From Cepaea nemoralis (Eukaryota; Mollusca; Gastropoda; Stylommatophora; Helicidae), in the NCBI GenBank assembly GCA_014155875.1, contig JACEFZ010015010.1:152501-216500 (forward strand): a stretch of DNA of 64,000 nucleotides, in the 5' to 3' direction. The notes under the pieces were generated by a model, which saw nothing but the letters and a program-made list of their open reading frames with translations, was not told where the DNA came from and did no database searches. The translations under genes and the position numbers were made by a program. This document shows, in pieces, positions 43,467 through 53,654 of this stretch. Numbering within the stretch: the stretch's first letter is position 1; every line of letters begins with the position of its first letter.

Positions 43467-43794
43467 AAAATATCTGTGTGTCTTAGATGTCCTCTGACAA
43501 ACGCACACGATTGTGAATTGTCTCTCGAGTGGGTACCAAAATACTATTTCCGCTGTGCTATGATCCTATTTCAGGTCATGGAGTGCTGAGAGTGTAGAGT
43601 GCTGAGCTTCACGCAATGTGGCATGAAGATGGACTCAGTTCAAAGATTCACGTTTTGCAGGGAAAGAGCAAGCGAGTCGCTGGCAGGGGACAGCGTCTCC
43701 TCCAAGCGTCACTCACGTTTGGACCGAGTTAGGGGTCAGACCGGTTGAAGCCGAATAATGGCTATGGCAGAATGGCTATGACCTTGCCGCCACT

Positions 43795-44062
43795 TAGAGT
43801 TTGAATGCAAATGTTGTTTGCGAGTATCCTACGTCGACAGAGTTGAATGCAGATGTTGTCTGCGAGTATTCTACGTCGACAGAGTTGAATGCAGATGTTG
43901 TCTGCGAGTATTCTACGTCGACAGAGGTGAATGCGGATGTTTGCGAGTATCCTACGTCGACAGAGTTGAATGCAGATGTTGTCTGCGAGTATTCTACGTC
44001 GACAGAGTTGAATGCAGATGTTGTCTGCGAGTATTCTACGTCGACAGAGTTTGAATGCAGAT
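43795..44062 (+). repeat. 42-bp minisatellite, about six units
   Basis: The unit runs from gagttgaatgcagatgttgt to cgagtattctacgtcgaca. One unit has a 3-bp loss (gatgtttgcgag). Because 42 is a multiple of three, frames stay open on both strands; I do not regard these as genes. Confidence 0.95.
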
Positions 44063-44329
44063 GTTGTTGCAAGTATTTTAGATCAGCATTGTTTTAAGAT
44101 AATCGTGAAGTGTTTAGCGAAATTGTTTACGATTATCGTGACGTGTGTAAAGTGTTGTGAAGAGATGACAATATAATGTATAAAAACTGCATACATGTTA
44201 TGTTATGATAGTTCATTGTAGAGTGGTGTCAATCGTCACATAATGTGTGTACAAAGATTAACATTCAATAAGCCATACAAGAATAACCCCTGGACAATTG
44301 AAGTGAAAGTAAAAGATAATATAGTCAGT

Positions 44330-44786
44330 CTCCGACATTTCTTCTTCTTCTTCGTTCATCCGGAGTTTTTTTTCGGATGTGATTGCGTTGTGCCTGTTTA
44401 CAGCAGAGCTGCGTTCTTGCGCCGTTAGGCCGACACATCCGACTTCTGCGGGCATTTGTTGACCGGGTTAACCTTCCCGGGGGTTTCTTAGGACGTTTGA
44501 CTCTCACTGTTGTGGTGTTATCCCCCATCCCAGCTGGTCCATATAGAACAGCCAAAGATCCTGGTCAGCCCTCAAGGGAAGGCAGGGGCAGACCATGGGC
44601 ATTCCCCGCCATCCAAGGAGGCTTCCATACTTGCAGAGCCGATACATAGCGCTCTGGTACTGGGCTCACCCAAGGAATCGTCACGTCCTGCACATGGCTG
44701 CTTAGCCTCACTTCCGTATATTGGGCCTTCCGTTCACCATAGGCTGTTCTTCCGGAAACCAGAAGTATGCAGTCTGCAGATGACAT
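44330..44786 (-). other. Unassigned, with a weak LINE-like stretch
   Basis: 44685-44780 (cgtcacgtcctgcacatggc, ttagcctcacttccgtatat) recurs at 47905-47965 (cgtcacgtcctgcgcgtggc, tagcctcacttccgtacagt), so it is part of a dispersed repeat, plausibly LINE-derived. 44330-44680 is unrecognised. Confidence 0.4.
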
Positions 44787-45083
44787 CCACACAGTGAGCT
44801 TTCGATTCGGACTTTCCACGTAATGGATTTGCTATCCAAGCAATATTCCATTTCATGCCACTAGGACACTTTTCCACCTTTTATGAAGCCCACACAATGG
44901 GCTTTTGATTCGGACTTTCCACGTAATGGATTTGCTATCAAGCAATATTCCATTTCGTGCCACTAGGACACTTTTCCACCTTTTATGAAGCCCACACAGC
45001 GAGCTTTCGATTTGGACTTTCCACATAATGGATTTGCTATCCAAGCAATATTTCATTTCATGCCTCTGGGTCTTCATGCACCT
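44787..45083 (-). repeat. ~103-bp tandem repeat in a LINE 3' UTR
   Basis: Nearly three units: gagctttcgattcggacttt, ccacgtaatggatttgctat, ccatttcatgccactaggac, acttttccaccttttatgaa. It directly follows (on minus) the stop codon of the LINE fragment at 45084-45485. Confidence 0.9.
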
Positions 45084-45485
45084 TTAAATGTCAACCTGTA
45101 TGTAGTTAAAGTAAGCTGCGGTCAACTTGAGCTTGTTGATATCTCCATAGAGCTTGTCCTCAAATGAAACAGGTGTGGGCCAAAATATCTTTTTCTGTTC
45201 TGCATACGTTGGGCAATCCTGCAGCAAATGTTTTGCTGTCATTTTTCCAGTTCTACAATTACATTCATCAGTATCTCCTATCTTTAGTTTATTGAACAAG
45301 TGGTATTTCAGCCTGTTATGTCCTGTGCGGAGTCTGAAGATTGCTACTTGTTCTCTTCGGTCGAGTTTGTAATATGCATCATCCTTCTGATGGCCTGGAT
45401 GCTCAGATTCCCATTTGGTTCTATAAGTGCTTTTTATCAACCTCTTTAGTCTCCGACATTTAACCAGTCTCGGAGAACGTAACAA
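45084..45485 (-). pseudogene. I-type LINE C-terminus
   Basis: ALYKLDRREQ-type text: AYYKLDRREQVAIFRLRTGH, NRLKYHLFNKLKIGDTDECN, CRTGKMTAKHLLQDCPTYAE. It parallels the end of the LINE at 20048-21030 (VIILRLRTGHNRLRNHMYTK, CTCGLASQTAEHILQDCP), so it belongs to a related LINE, 5'-truncated after RNase H. The C-x-C...H...C knuckle is intact. Confidence 0.8.
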
Positions 45486-45677
45486 GTATTACTATGGTCC
45501 AGCTCAATCAGCTAATGGGTCAATGTCAGCTATGATATTATATCATCAATGATAGGATGTCACAATTAAATTCCCTCTCTCATCGGCGAATGAGAAGTCA
45601 AATATAAAAATACAGGGAATACACGCCATATAATATATAAACGCATTGGTACACGGGAGCCGCTTGCAGAGCGCGCG

Positions 45678-45716
45678 CTCTCTCTCTCTCTCCTATCTCT
45701 CTCTCCCTGCCTCCCT
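45678..45716 (+). repeat. Short (CT)n tract
   Basis: CT-rich with a ctctctctctctctc core. Confidence 0.85.
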
Positions 45717-45744
45717 CCCATCTCTAAGACCAGAAACAAGCTGG

Positions 45745-45975
45745 TTATGCGAGACCGGTATTGAAACGTCATATCTGCGGGTAGGCATACAGATATAAGC
45801 TGGTATTGAAACGTCATATCTGCGGGTAGGCATACAGATATAAGCTGGTATTGAAACGTCATATCTGCGGGTAGGCATACAGATATAAGCTGGTATTGAA
45901 ACGTCATATCTGCGGGTAGGCATACAGATATAAGCTGGTATTGAAACGTCATATCTGCGGGTAGGTATAAGCTGG
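45745..45975 (+). repeat. 45-bp minisatellite, about five units
   Basis: The unit gctggtattgaaacgtcata / tctgcgggtaggcatacaga / tataa is repeated almost perfectly. The last unit is truncated. Divisible by three, hence open frames with no gene value. Confidence 0.95.
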
Positions 45976-46085
45976 TCATGATTCAGTACAGCACGATTGA
46001 CCGGCTGGAATCGGATCTAGGTCTGTGATGCTTCTTCCACCAGTTGTAGGGATTTCATTGTTACCCGATTCCAATCCAACTGGAA

Positions 46086-46366
46086 AGGGGGGGGGGGGGG
46101 GGGGGGGGGGAAGAAGAAAGAGATAAAAACGATGGGGAGGGAGGAGAGAATTGAGAGGGGACAGATAGAAGAGAGACGAGAGAGAGAGAAGAGACTGACA
46201 GGAGAGAGAGAAGAGAGAGAAGAGAGAGGCGAGAGGGAGAAGAGAGAGAGGAGAGAAAAGAGAGAGGCGAGAGAGAGAAGAGCGTGACAGGAGAGAGAGG
46301 TGAGAGAGATGAGACCAGGGGGAGAGGGTGAGAGAGATAGAGAGAAGTGAGAGAGGAACAAAACAA
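46086..46366 (+). repeat. G-run and GA-rich tract
   Basis: A run of about 25 G at 46086-46111, then purine-rich gagaga sequence with agagagaggcgagag blocks to 46366. Confidence 0.9.
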
Positions 46367-47135
46367 AAGGAAAATTTCTAAACATAAAGTGTCCCAATTA
46401 TAGCCGTAATTTAATAGGCTGGACAAAACAACAAAAATTAAGCACGAGATTGGGCGAAGTCGAATATGGAAAAAATGAACCAATATTTAAAAAATAAAAT
46501 TTTCCCATGTGAAATTTGAAAATGGGCCTTAAATTAGTAAGCGAAAAAAAAAAAATAAAACTTAAATTACGAAGCTATAAAAAGGGAGTTTAACAAAAGA
46601 CAGGGTGATGCTGAATATTGAAGAAATAAAATGAAGAAAAATTATGTGGAATAAGAAAATTGGGCAGTAATATATGTCGTAAATTAACAGACTGAACGAA
46701 GCGCGGAGAAATTAAATAAAAGTGGAAACGGAAGTATTGACAAATTAAGGGCAATTATGAGAATAAGAAAATAAACACATTCTGAGCTTGAAGAAAACAG
46801 ACACTTGCAAAGAATTGCCTCTTCCACTGGTTCCCACAGGCTTCCAGGAATGCTGGTGATAATATTCAAGCACGGGAGAATGAACGCATCTACCTGCACT
46901 GTAAGTTTGCATGTTTGGATCTATTTCTGAACCTGTACAAACGGATGTTGTTGCGTCTCGCGCAATAGTACGCTAGTAGCAGGAGTGTGCGGATATTGTT
47001 AGAGACGGTGAGTGCTCCGAATAGAAACAAAAAGACAAGTGATGCGCACATACCACATTACTACTTTGATGGGTCCTGGCGTGAACGGTAGAAAGCAAGC
47101 TAGTACATAGAACAACAATGACATTGTTATTAATA
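46367..47135. other. Unassigned stretch
   Basis: AT-rich, purine-biased to about 46760; no exon or repeat family recognised. Confidence 0.4.
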
Positions 47136-47139
47136 AATA

Positions 47140-47300
47140 AATCATCATCATCGTGTGCCATGCCGATAGGCGTTGGCGTTCATGTTTCGCCATCTCACTT
47201 GATCACCAGAGTCGTGGATCAGTTCTGTATTCTTGTCTCGACCATACCACGTGGCCAAGCCATCGAAGTATTTACTTCTCTGCCTTCCCTTTGCTCTGTT
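47140..47300 (-). pseudogene. RTE LINE 3' end
   Basis: On plus: catcatcatcgtgtgccatg, ggcgttcatgtttcgccatc, gatcaccagagtcgtggatc, ctcgaccataccacgtggcc. Same end as LINE A with an (ATG)n tail on minus. Confidence 0.78.
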
Positions 47301-47481
47301 AATAAATAAATAGTGACTACTAATTCGAATCCACATTAAGGCGGGGACTTTTTTAACATTGATTTGAGCTCCCAGGTCGAAAATTATCGTCGACATGTCC
47401 CCTGCCATATGGCGTAGGCGTTCATGAATCTCCATGTAAATGATGTAAATATGTATGCAGGATTGCATTGTGCATGTTTAT

Positions 47482-47483
47482 GA

Positions 47484-47532
<49 letters not shown>

Positions 47533-47540
47533 CGCGCGTG
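47482..47540 (+). repeat. (TG)n(CG)n microsatellite
   Basis: About 36 bases of TG, then CG repeats to 47539, a potential Z-DNA-forming run. Confidence 0.95.
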
Positions 47541-47730
47541 TCTGCCTGTCTCATAACATTTTAATATGCATCGTTTATGTTTACAACATTCGTTTGACAA
47601 TGTTATTTTTTCCTATGTTAATGTAACATGCACAGCTGATGAAAGATGAATGGTTGGAAGGCCGAATGTAAGACGGCCTGCGTGCCCCTTTGTGGCTCTT
47701 TGAAAATAAAGTTCCTTCGTTCGTTCCGTC
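47541..47730 (+). mobile_element. Family E copy
   Basis: tctgcctgtctcataacatt, catcgtttatgtttacaaca, tttgacaatgttatttttt, atgttaatgtaacatgcaca, ggttggaaggccgaatgtaa, gaaaataaagttccttcgtt. Parallel to 10770-10965 over its whole length. Confidence 0.78.
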
Positions 47731-47734
47731 GTTG

Positions 47735-48040
47735 GTGAGATGGGTCAATTCTGCTGATGATATTTATTCGTGCTGTCGTCTTAATATTATTTTTCCCAGT
47801 CTGCCTCTGCCTTTTCTACCGCTGGTCTTTCCAATCGTCATGATATATTCTAATGCTCTCGTCTCATTGCATGATCACATAACATTGTTGATGCTTTATG
47901 GATATATCCAAGGTATCGTCACGTCCTGCGCGTGGCTTTATAGCCTCACTTCCGTACAGTGTTCCTCCTGTTCATCACGGACTGCGCCTGTAGATACCAA
48001 TACGATGCAGAATGTAGTAGTCTCGTGTGGACTTTATTGA
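47735..48040 (-). pseudogene. RTE LINE C-terminal fragment
   Basis: Minus reads gaatatatcatgacgattgg, aaagaccagcggtagaaaag, gcagaggcagactgggaaaa, matching the GKI-GKRGRGRPRE tail motif. It continues into sequence shared with 44685-44780. Confidence 0.6.
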
Positions 48041-48185
48041 TGTAGACGCCTATGAACTGTACCGATGTAGGCTCCCATGGACTATATTAATGTACACTTG
48101 TATGGACTAAACTGCTCCAAACATGAATAGCTAATTCATCAGTATGATATTAACAGTTTGCATAGCTGTTTGTTTCAAGGGTAAG

Positions 48186-48238
48186 TGGCTTGGTTAGTGA
48201 CTTGGTTAGTGACTTGATTACTGACTTGGTTAGTGACT
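48186..48238 (+). repeat. 11-12 bp tandem repeat (gacttggttagt)
   Basis: Four units of cttggttagtga / cttgattactga. Confidence 0.85.
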
Positions 48239-48289
48239 TCTGTATTGTGTTCAAGAAGAGAAGTGTGTTCACGCAATACATCAGGCCTG

Positions 48290-48530
48290 GAGAAACGTTC
48301 ATATGAGTATTTTCCGTGTGTATTGTTGCGCGCGTAAAAATCCCTTGGCAGTCGGAAAATTTCGAGATAAAAATCTACCCAAAGTATTTCAGAATCCTCG
48401 CCGGTGCTACGGAGTTCGTGCACTGAGCTGAGTTTCTCCGGACTCAGGTTTGAGTTAGGGGGAGAACGGAGCACTTATGGGTTACACCCGTGTGCCGTGA
48501 TGTTGATAACTAAACTAAACTAAACTGAGT
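48290..48530 (+). mobile_element. SINE-F, 5'-truncated
   Basis: ccgtgtgtattgttgcgcgc, atcccttggcagtcggaaaa, caaagtatttcagaatcctc, gtgcactgagctgagtttct, cacttatgggttacacccgt, gtgccgtgatgttgataact and an (AAACT)n tail. The complete copy is reversed at 51922-52320. Confidence 0.75.
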
Positions 48531-49360
48531 CTTTTCTCCTGTCCTGGAAGGTGGATATATATAATGAGACATACTCTACTACAAAGATGTCTATTCAAGG
48601 CAACAAATTAGGTAAAAAGTCTTCTTTCAATTTTCAGAAATGTACAAGTGTAATAAAATTGTCTTCCTTAGCACTGTTTCATTATTTTATAAATTGCGAC
48701 ATGTCTTCGGTGGACATTATTTTACCTTCGGTTTGCGAAAGGCTGATAAGTGCCAATAGCCTTCGCACTTTGTGGTTTCCGATCACCGGGAGTTCACCAA
48801 CTCCAGTATCCCATGCCAGTCCTGTTCAGGCCATTCTCCCCACGATGCAAGACGTGGACGTGCACCGGGAGTCTTCCATGGGGGTTCTGTAAAGCCAACA
48901 CAGAGCATCTGACACCCGCAAAGAAGTAGCCTTTGATTCGCAACATGGTAACCTTAATTCTCATGAGAGTGATCGCAATCACCACATCATTGTTTATATT
49001 CATAAATAACGCAAATTTGTTTCAGTGCCACATTCCTTCGAACTATGTATTCAACAGAAAGATAGTGCAACCTACTAAACATGTGTGGCCGTGATAAGAT
49101 TTCACTACCTGGCCGACACGAGGAAATAACTGATGAGCTTTAGAGATAGTATCGCACTATCTCACAGATTATTCACCTCACGTCAGTATCAGCGGAGGCG
49201 TATAGAAGAAACATGTAAACCTGTTTAACTACTGCCTACAATAGTGAACATGTGTTCAATCTGCCCAAACAATCACATAAATTATTAAGGCACACCGAAA
49301 ACTTAATTCAGAAACAAAAACTTTATATACTCGACTATGTTTGTTTTGTTTGTTTGTTGT
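48531..49360. other. Unassigned stretch
   Basis: No recognisable exon or repeat. Confidence 0.4.
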
Positions 49361-49367
49361 TTGTCCA

Positions 49368-50440
49368 TCAAGAATGATGATGACCGTTGATTTCATCCAG
49401 TGGGGTTGAAGGTATGGAGCCGTGGGTTCTAAGATGGCTGATAAGGCCTATTTTGACTCGAAATGTTCTTTGATAATGTGGGCAAAGAATGCTTGACGTT
49501 CCAGGAGGAGGATCTCCTGCGGTGATTTTTCTGTCCAGCCTTTTCTTCACAGCTCTTGCAGGCCTGGTTGCTTTACAAGTGACTGCAGCCTTGCGTAATG
49601 ATGTACGCCACTGTCGAGGTCCTGTAGGGATAGAGAAGAGGACAGACGTTAGAGATAGGGACATGGGTGATTACGGGGGAAAGAGAACAGTCTAGATGCT
49701 GAAAACAGGACTGTGTCCGTGAAGGACAGGGTCACCTTGAATAGAACTACGCAGTACGCCTAGCTTCAACCAGGCGTATGCGAGACATATGACTTCCCAC
49801 GGGTTGCACGAGGGGCAAACACCTCGTGACCACCGGGCAGTCGAGGAAAAGCCAGACGGGCTTTGGACATGACAGAGAGAGGATGCATGACTGAGAGTGT
49901 GACAGGATGGACTATACATAGGACTTCAGGGCCATTAACTAGCTGAGCCGTTTGATTTGTGCTTGTGTGTGTGGCTGTGATACAAGAGCGGAGTGACTGT
50001 ATCGTAACTTATTGCATTGCCACATTATTGCTATATTATGAACTAGTGCGAAAACGAACATTGTAACGATAGTTGAGACATTATTGTATGATTATATCTG
50101 TCATTTAAAAACTGTCATTTACTGCCAATATAGTACCTTGCGGTGTATGGCAGAGGTAAATAAATCATATCTTATTGACTCGTGTGTTTATGTCTCATCT
50201 TTGCTCGTACTATCTACCTGTCTTGAACCCTTCACCTTCTAATGCCTATAGACGCTGACAGCCACGAATTACGGTCTTTAGCAGCAGTCTCCCAGGTGTC
50301 GAGATAAATTCCAAAAGCTTTCAGTGAGATTTTCAGAGTGTCTTTAACGCGTTTCCTCTGGCCGCCTTGGGAGCGTTCACCACAACGCAGCTGGCCGTAA
50401 AAAAAAATTCGTTTAGGGAGCCTGTGATCTGGCATGCGAG
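49368..50440 (-). pseudogene. LINE 'D' C-terminus, split, with decayed zinc finger
   Basis: Two minus-strand blocks: 50232-50435 (MPDHRLPKRIFFYGQLRCGE, RSQGGQRKRVKDTLKISLKA, GIYLDTWETAAKDRNSWL) and 49368-49640 (RQWRTSLRKAAVTCKATRPA, ILCPHYQRTFRVKIGLISHL, RTH). The finger has CPHY in place of CPHC, so one ligand is lost. About 590 bases of unrelated sequence (49641-50231) separate the blocks. Confidence 0.75.
49641..50231. other. Insertion-like block inside LINE D
   Basis: Not LINE-like. Contains gcagaggtaaataaatcata (a possible AATAAA signal) near 50148. No TIR, TSD or tRNA head was resolved. Confidence 0.4.
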
Positions 50441-50689
50441 TTAGTGACCAGCCCAGCGAATCTGATTCTTCATTAGTAGGGTGTGGATTACGAAGCTGGA
50501 TGAAGAATGACTTGCGCGATGGATTGGATTAAAGTGAAGAAGAGTTGCGCAATTCGTCGACCTCACTCTCTCGCCATCGGAGTCATCTGAGTCCAGTGGC
50601 AAGACAAGTCAAGACGACTGGAGACTGGAGGTGATTATATAGCTAAAGTTGCGTAGCTAAACTTGTAACCTTTGTAATTTTAGTGACTA

Positions 50690-51610
50690 TACTGTGACTA
50701 TAAGAAGGGTGTCAGACAAGGTTGTGAAATGTCTCCTGATTTTTTTCACATTGTACAGTGAACATATAATGACATCTACAGAAAACATGCCAGGGATCCT
50801 GGTTGATTGATATAATATAAATAACTTACGTTATGATGATATCATCGTGATAAAAAGTCAGAAGGAACTACAGGAAATTATAGATACGGTGGTTGTAGAA
50901 TGTGAAAAAAAAATGGGCCTTAGCTTTAATAATAGAAAGACAGGAGTGATGATGATATCAAAGAAACACATTGTGCCTAAATGTGCAGCTAAAGTAAATG
51001 ACGTTATTTTGGAGCAAGTGCACAAATTCAGATATCTAGGCACATGGATAACATCAAATGGAAGATACATGACAGAGATAAAGAACAGAATAGGACAAGC
51101 AAAAACTGCATTCTATCAAATGAAGAACATTTTGTGCAATAAGCCCTCGACCTTGAAAGTTAGAAAAGAGTTCGTGCATATTGCATGAAATCAACTTTAA
51201 CATACGGATGTGAATCCTGGACAATTAGTACACAGGCGAGAAAAAAAAATCCATAGAAGCCTTGGATATGTGGTTTTATAGAAGAATGCTGAAAATTATT
51301 TGGACAACCAAAATGAGCAAACTGGACATGTTGTGGGAAGCTAAATCGTATAGAACACTTATCACAAACATCAGAAAGAAGTAGTCATCATGTTTGGGCC
51401 ACGTTATGAGAAGACAAAATCCAGAACATTTTGTGACAACCGGAGAGATTTGAAGAAAGAGAGATAGAGGAAGACAACGAGAGAAAATTCTTTAGTCTTG
51501 TGTCACGGCACGGAAGGGAGTCAACACACGAACTGATTCATGCCGTCGGAAATCGTAATTTGTGGAGAGGCATGATCGCCTACGCCAGCCGGCAAGACAC
51601 AGGAAGATGA
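50690..51610 (+). pseudogene. RTE LINE fragment
   Basis: Plus: aagggtgtcagacaaggttg (VRQGC motif), LSFNNRKTGVMMISKKHIVP and HKFRYLGTWITSNGRYMTEI at 50847-51188, IGQAKTAFYQMKNILCNKPS, then gggccacgttatgagaagac (GHVMRR) and ctacgccagccggcaagaca to a gatgatgatgg tail near 51613. The YADD box is lost (tatgatgatat). Confidence 0.8.
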
Positions 51611-51615
51611 TGATG

Positions 51616-52555
51616 GTGATATTTTCAGATGTAGATTGGCAATAGCAATGCAGAGGCTAAACAGTATTAAATGCATATGGAACAACACAAGCAAGCAAAT
51701 GAAAGTAACACTTAATAGAGCATGCGTCTTTCCTGTAGCAAGAAACAGATGTGAGTCATGAATTTTTTCACAATCACTAAAGAATAACATCCGAGCTGTT
51801 GAGCTTCTATGTTATAGAAAAGTTCTGAGAATATCGCGGGCAAAAGAAGAAAACTACTAACATTCTACCAGATCTGAACATCGAAAAAAAAACTAGCTCA
51901 TAGACCGTGTCTGGGAAATTAGTTTAGTTTAATTAGTTTAGTCGATGGATCAACATCACGGCATACGAGTGTAACCCATAAGTACTCCGTTCTACTCCTA
52001 ACTCAAGCCTGAGTCCGGAGAAACTCAGCTGAGTGCACGAACTATGTAGCACTGGCGAGGATCCTGAAATACTTTGGGAAGATTTTTAACTCAAAATTTT
52101 GCCCGGGAAGCGCCGTTAGACTACTCTTTTTCGATTTCCAACTGCCAAGGGATTGTTTTCGTGCGCAACAATACACACGGGCGTCCGATCTCACTTCCCA
52201 GAGACCAGGGGAAATGTTACTAGAAATTCACGTGAAAACACTCCGGCCATCACCGGGGCATGAACCCGATACCTCGAGTACTCGAGGCGGACACCATACC
52301 TCGACCACCACTCAGTCCCCGTGTCTGGGAAATTAATATACTTTAGGAATATTGCTTGTCACAGTGACTTGGAAAGAACAGTGACGGATGACATGAATCC
52401 TGGAAGAAGTGACAGATATCGACCAACAGGAAGTTGGACACGGGGTATTGCAGACACGTTAAGCATGAACATGTATGAGGCAGTGGGGACTGGCAAGGGA
52501 TCGAGAGTCTTGTTGGCGGGCCGGGATGAAAGTGATGTCCTCTCAATGACCTTCT
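51616..52555 (+). pseudogene. RTE LINE fragment carrying SINE-F
   Basis: Plus: RCRLAIAMQRLNSIKCIWNN, ACVFPVARNRCES, NIRAVELLCYRKVLRIS before the SINE. After it come YFRNIACHSDLERTVTDDMN, PGRSDRYRPTGSWTRGIADT. The LTR element then cuts the 3' end at 52555; the remaining gatgctgatgatactgat tail lies at 59010. Confidence 0.78.
51922..52320 (-). mobile_element. SINE-F, complete, 15-bp TSD
   Basis: The direct repeat gtgtctgggaaatta lies at 51907-51921 and 52321-52335. On minus: ggggactgagtggtggtcga (box A-like), tatcgggttcatgccccggt (box B), the body gaggtatcgg, acttatgggttacactcgta, gccgtgatgttgatccatcg, then the tail aaactaattaaactaaact. Confidence 0.88.
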
Positions 52556-53352
52556 TGTCACACGTTTTCTTGATGATAATATCACGAAGTTCTTACGATG
52601 ATATGCTCATGATATTATTGTGTGATGGTCGTTGTCTAGGTAACGATACTCATGGTGTGTCAATGGAGATATCTGTCTTGCAATGTAACTCACCCCCGCA
52701 GTGCATATTCACCAGGCATGAAACAAGATTCCGTTGGCGCACATAATCCTTTATTACCGAAATAAGACGGACAAACGGAACATGTTTATACATCCAGAAA
52801 CATAATGTAATCCATAGAATATAAATATCCTCCTCACAATTTAACCAGCACACATCAATTCCTTCTCACGGCCTGCTTCTAATCTCAATCCACAAGACAG
52901 GTAATCCAGCTACAATCCTCGGCTGGATCTCCCACAATACAACCCACACATTGGGTTGGAGCCACTGCTCAACTATAGAACCCACTCTGGGTTTTGGCCT
53001 ACACTCAATACAGAACCCACTCTGGGTTCAGGCCTGTCTTCCCAACTAGAAGAACAACACAACACGGAGCTCTCTCTGAAACGACCTGCCCCGCAGTCAG
53101 TCTCCTCTCTCACTCCCCCTCCCGATCAGTTCGACATCTACACATCAACTCCCCTGAAGTCCCTTGACTTCACACAACACACAACTGTCTTTCGCCCCAT
53201 CCCCTGGGGTCCACACTCACCCTTCCCATTATTTCTAAGGACTGGCTGTTTACTCATAGCCAGGTCAGTCACTTTACTGTCTCCCACTTTCATCTCCATT
53301 CTTTCTCATGCCCGGCCACTCAACTCAATGTCAATGACCCAGGCTTATGTCA
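52556..53352 (-). repeat. 3' LTR, 797 bp
   Basis: On plus it starts tgtcacacgt and ends ggcttatgtca. In the direction of transcription a TATA-like tatttatattc (about 52815-52830) precedes an AATAAA signal (plus tttatt, 52750-52755). Differences from the 5' LTR that I can see: an indel/substitution cluster near the first ten bases, ttttgg versus tttag, and two C/T changes. Confidence 0.93.
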
Positions 53353-53366
53353 TCACCCCCCTCTTA
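53353..53366 (-). promoter_or_regulatory. Polypurine tract
   Basis: Minus reads aagaggggggtga directly before the TG of the 3' LTR, the expected plus-strand primer position. Confidence 0.88.
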
Positions 53367-53654
53367 AAAGAAAACTTCGTTTTCAAATATTGGGAGACTA
53401 AAACTTACTAAATATGTGACCCAGACATATAGCCTGGGTAGCCCTAAGTATGGCTGCGCCTTACTCTAGCTACCACACTACATAATACATCAAATGCTCA
53501 TATTACACTCCTATATTCATCACACATAAGTACAACCATCTATCTTGTGTATCAATGCATGAACTAATACATCACATAATAATAATAATACATCATAGAA
53601 AAGCATTATACTTATGTACCCACAGGTCTCTTACTACTTCACGACCCCACAATA

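Larger units (their letters stand above)
41491..43534 (-). mobile_element. RTE-like LINE 'C' flanked by 69-bp direct repeats
   Basis: 41491-41559 and 43466-43534 are 69-bp direct repeats differing at one base. Between them is a minus-strand LINE truncated before the RT, with RT, C-terminal domain and a C2H2 zinc finger. Only two frame changes (near 42845 and near 42200) separate three long frames, so the copy is fairly young. A duplication this long is unusual for a LINE target-site duplication. Confidence 0.85.

Noticed and set aside
43795..44062. Array with regular spacing, considered as CRISPR
   Set aside because: Units are contiguous with no unique spacers, and the context is animal DNA. 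It is a minisatellite.
45745..45975. 45-bp array, considered as a repeat protein gene or CRISPR
   Set aside because: No spacers, no start or splice context; simple tandem repeat.
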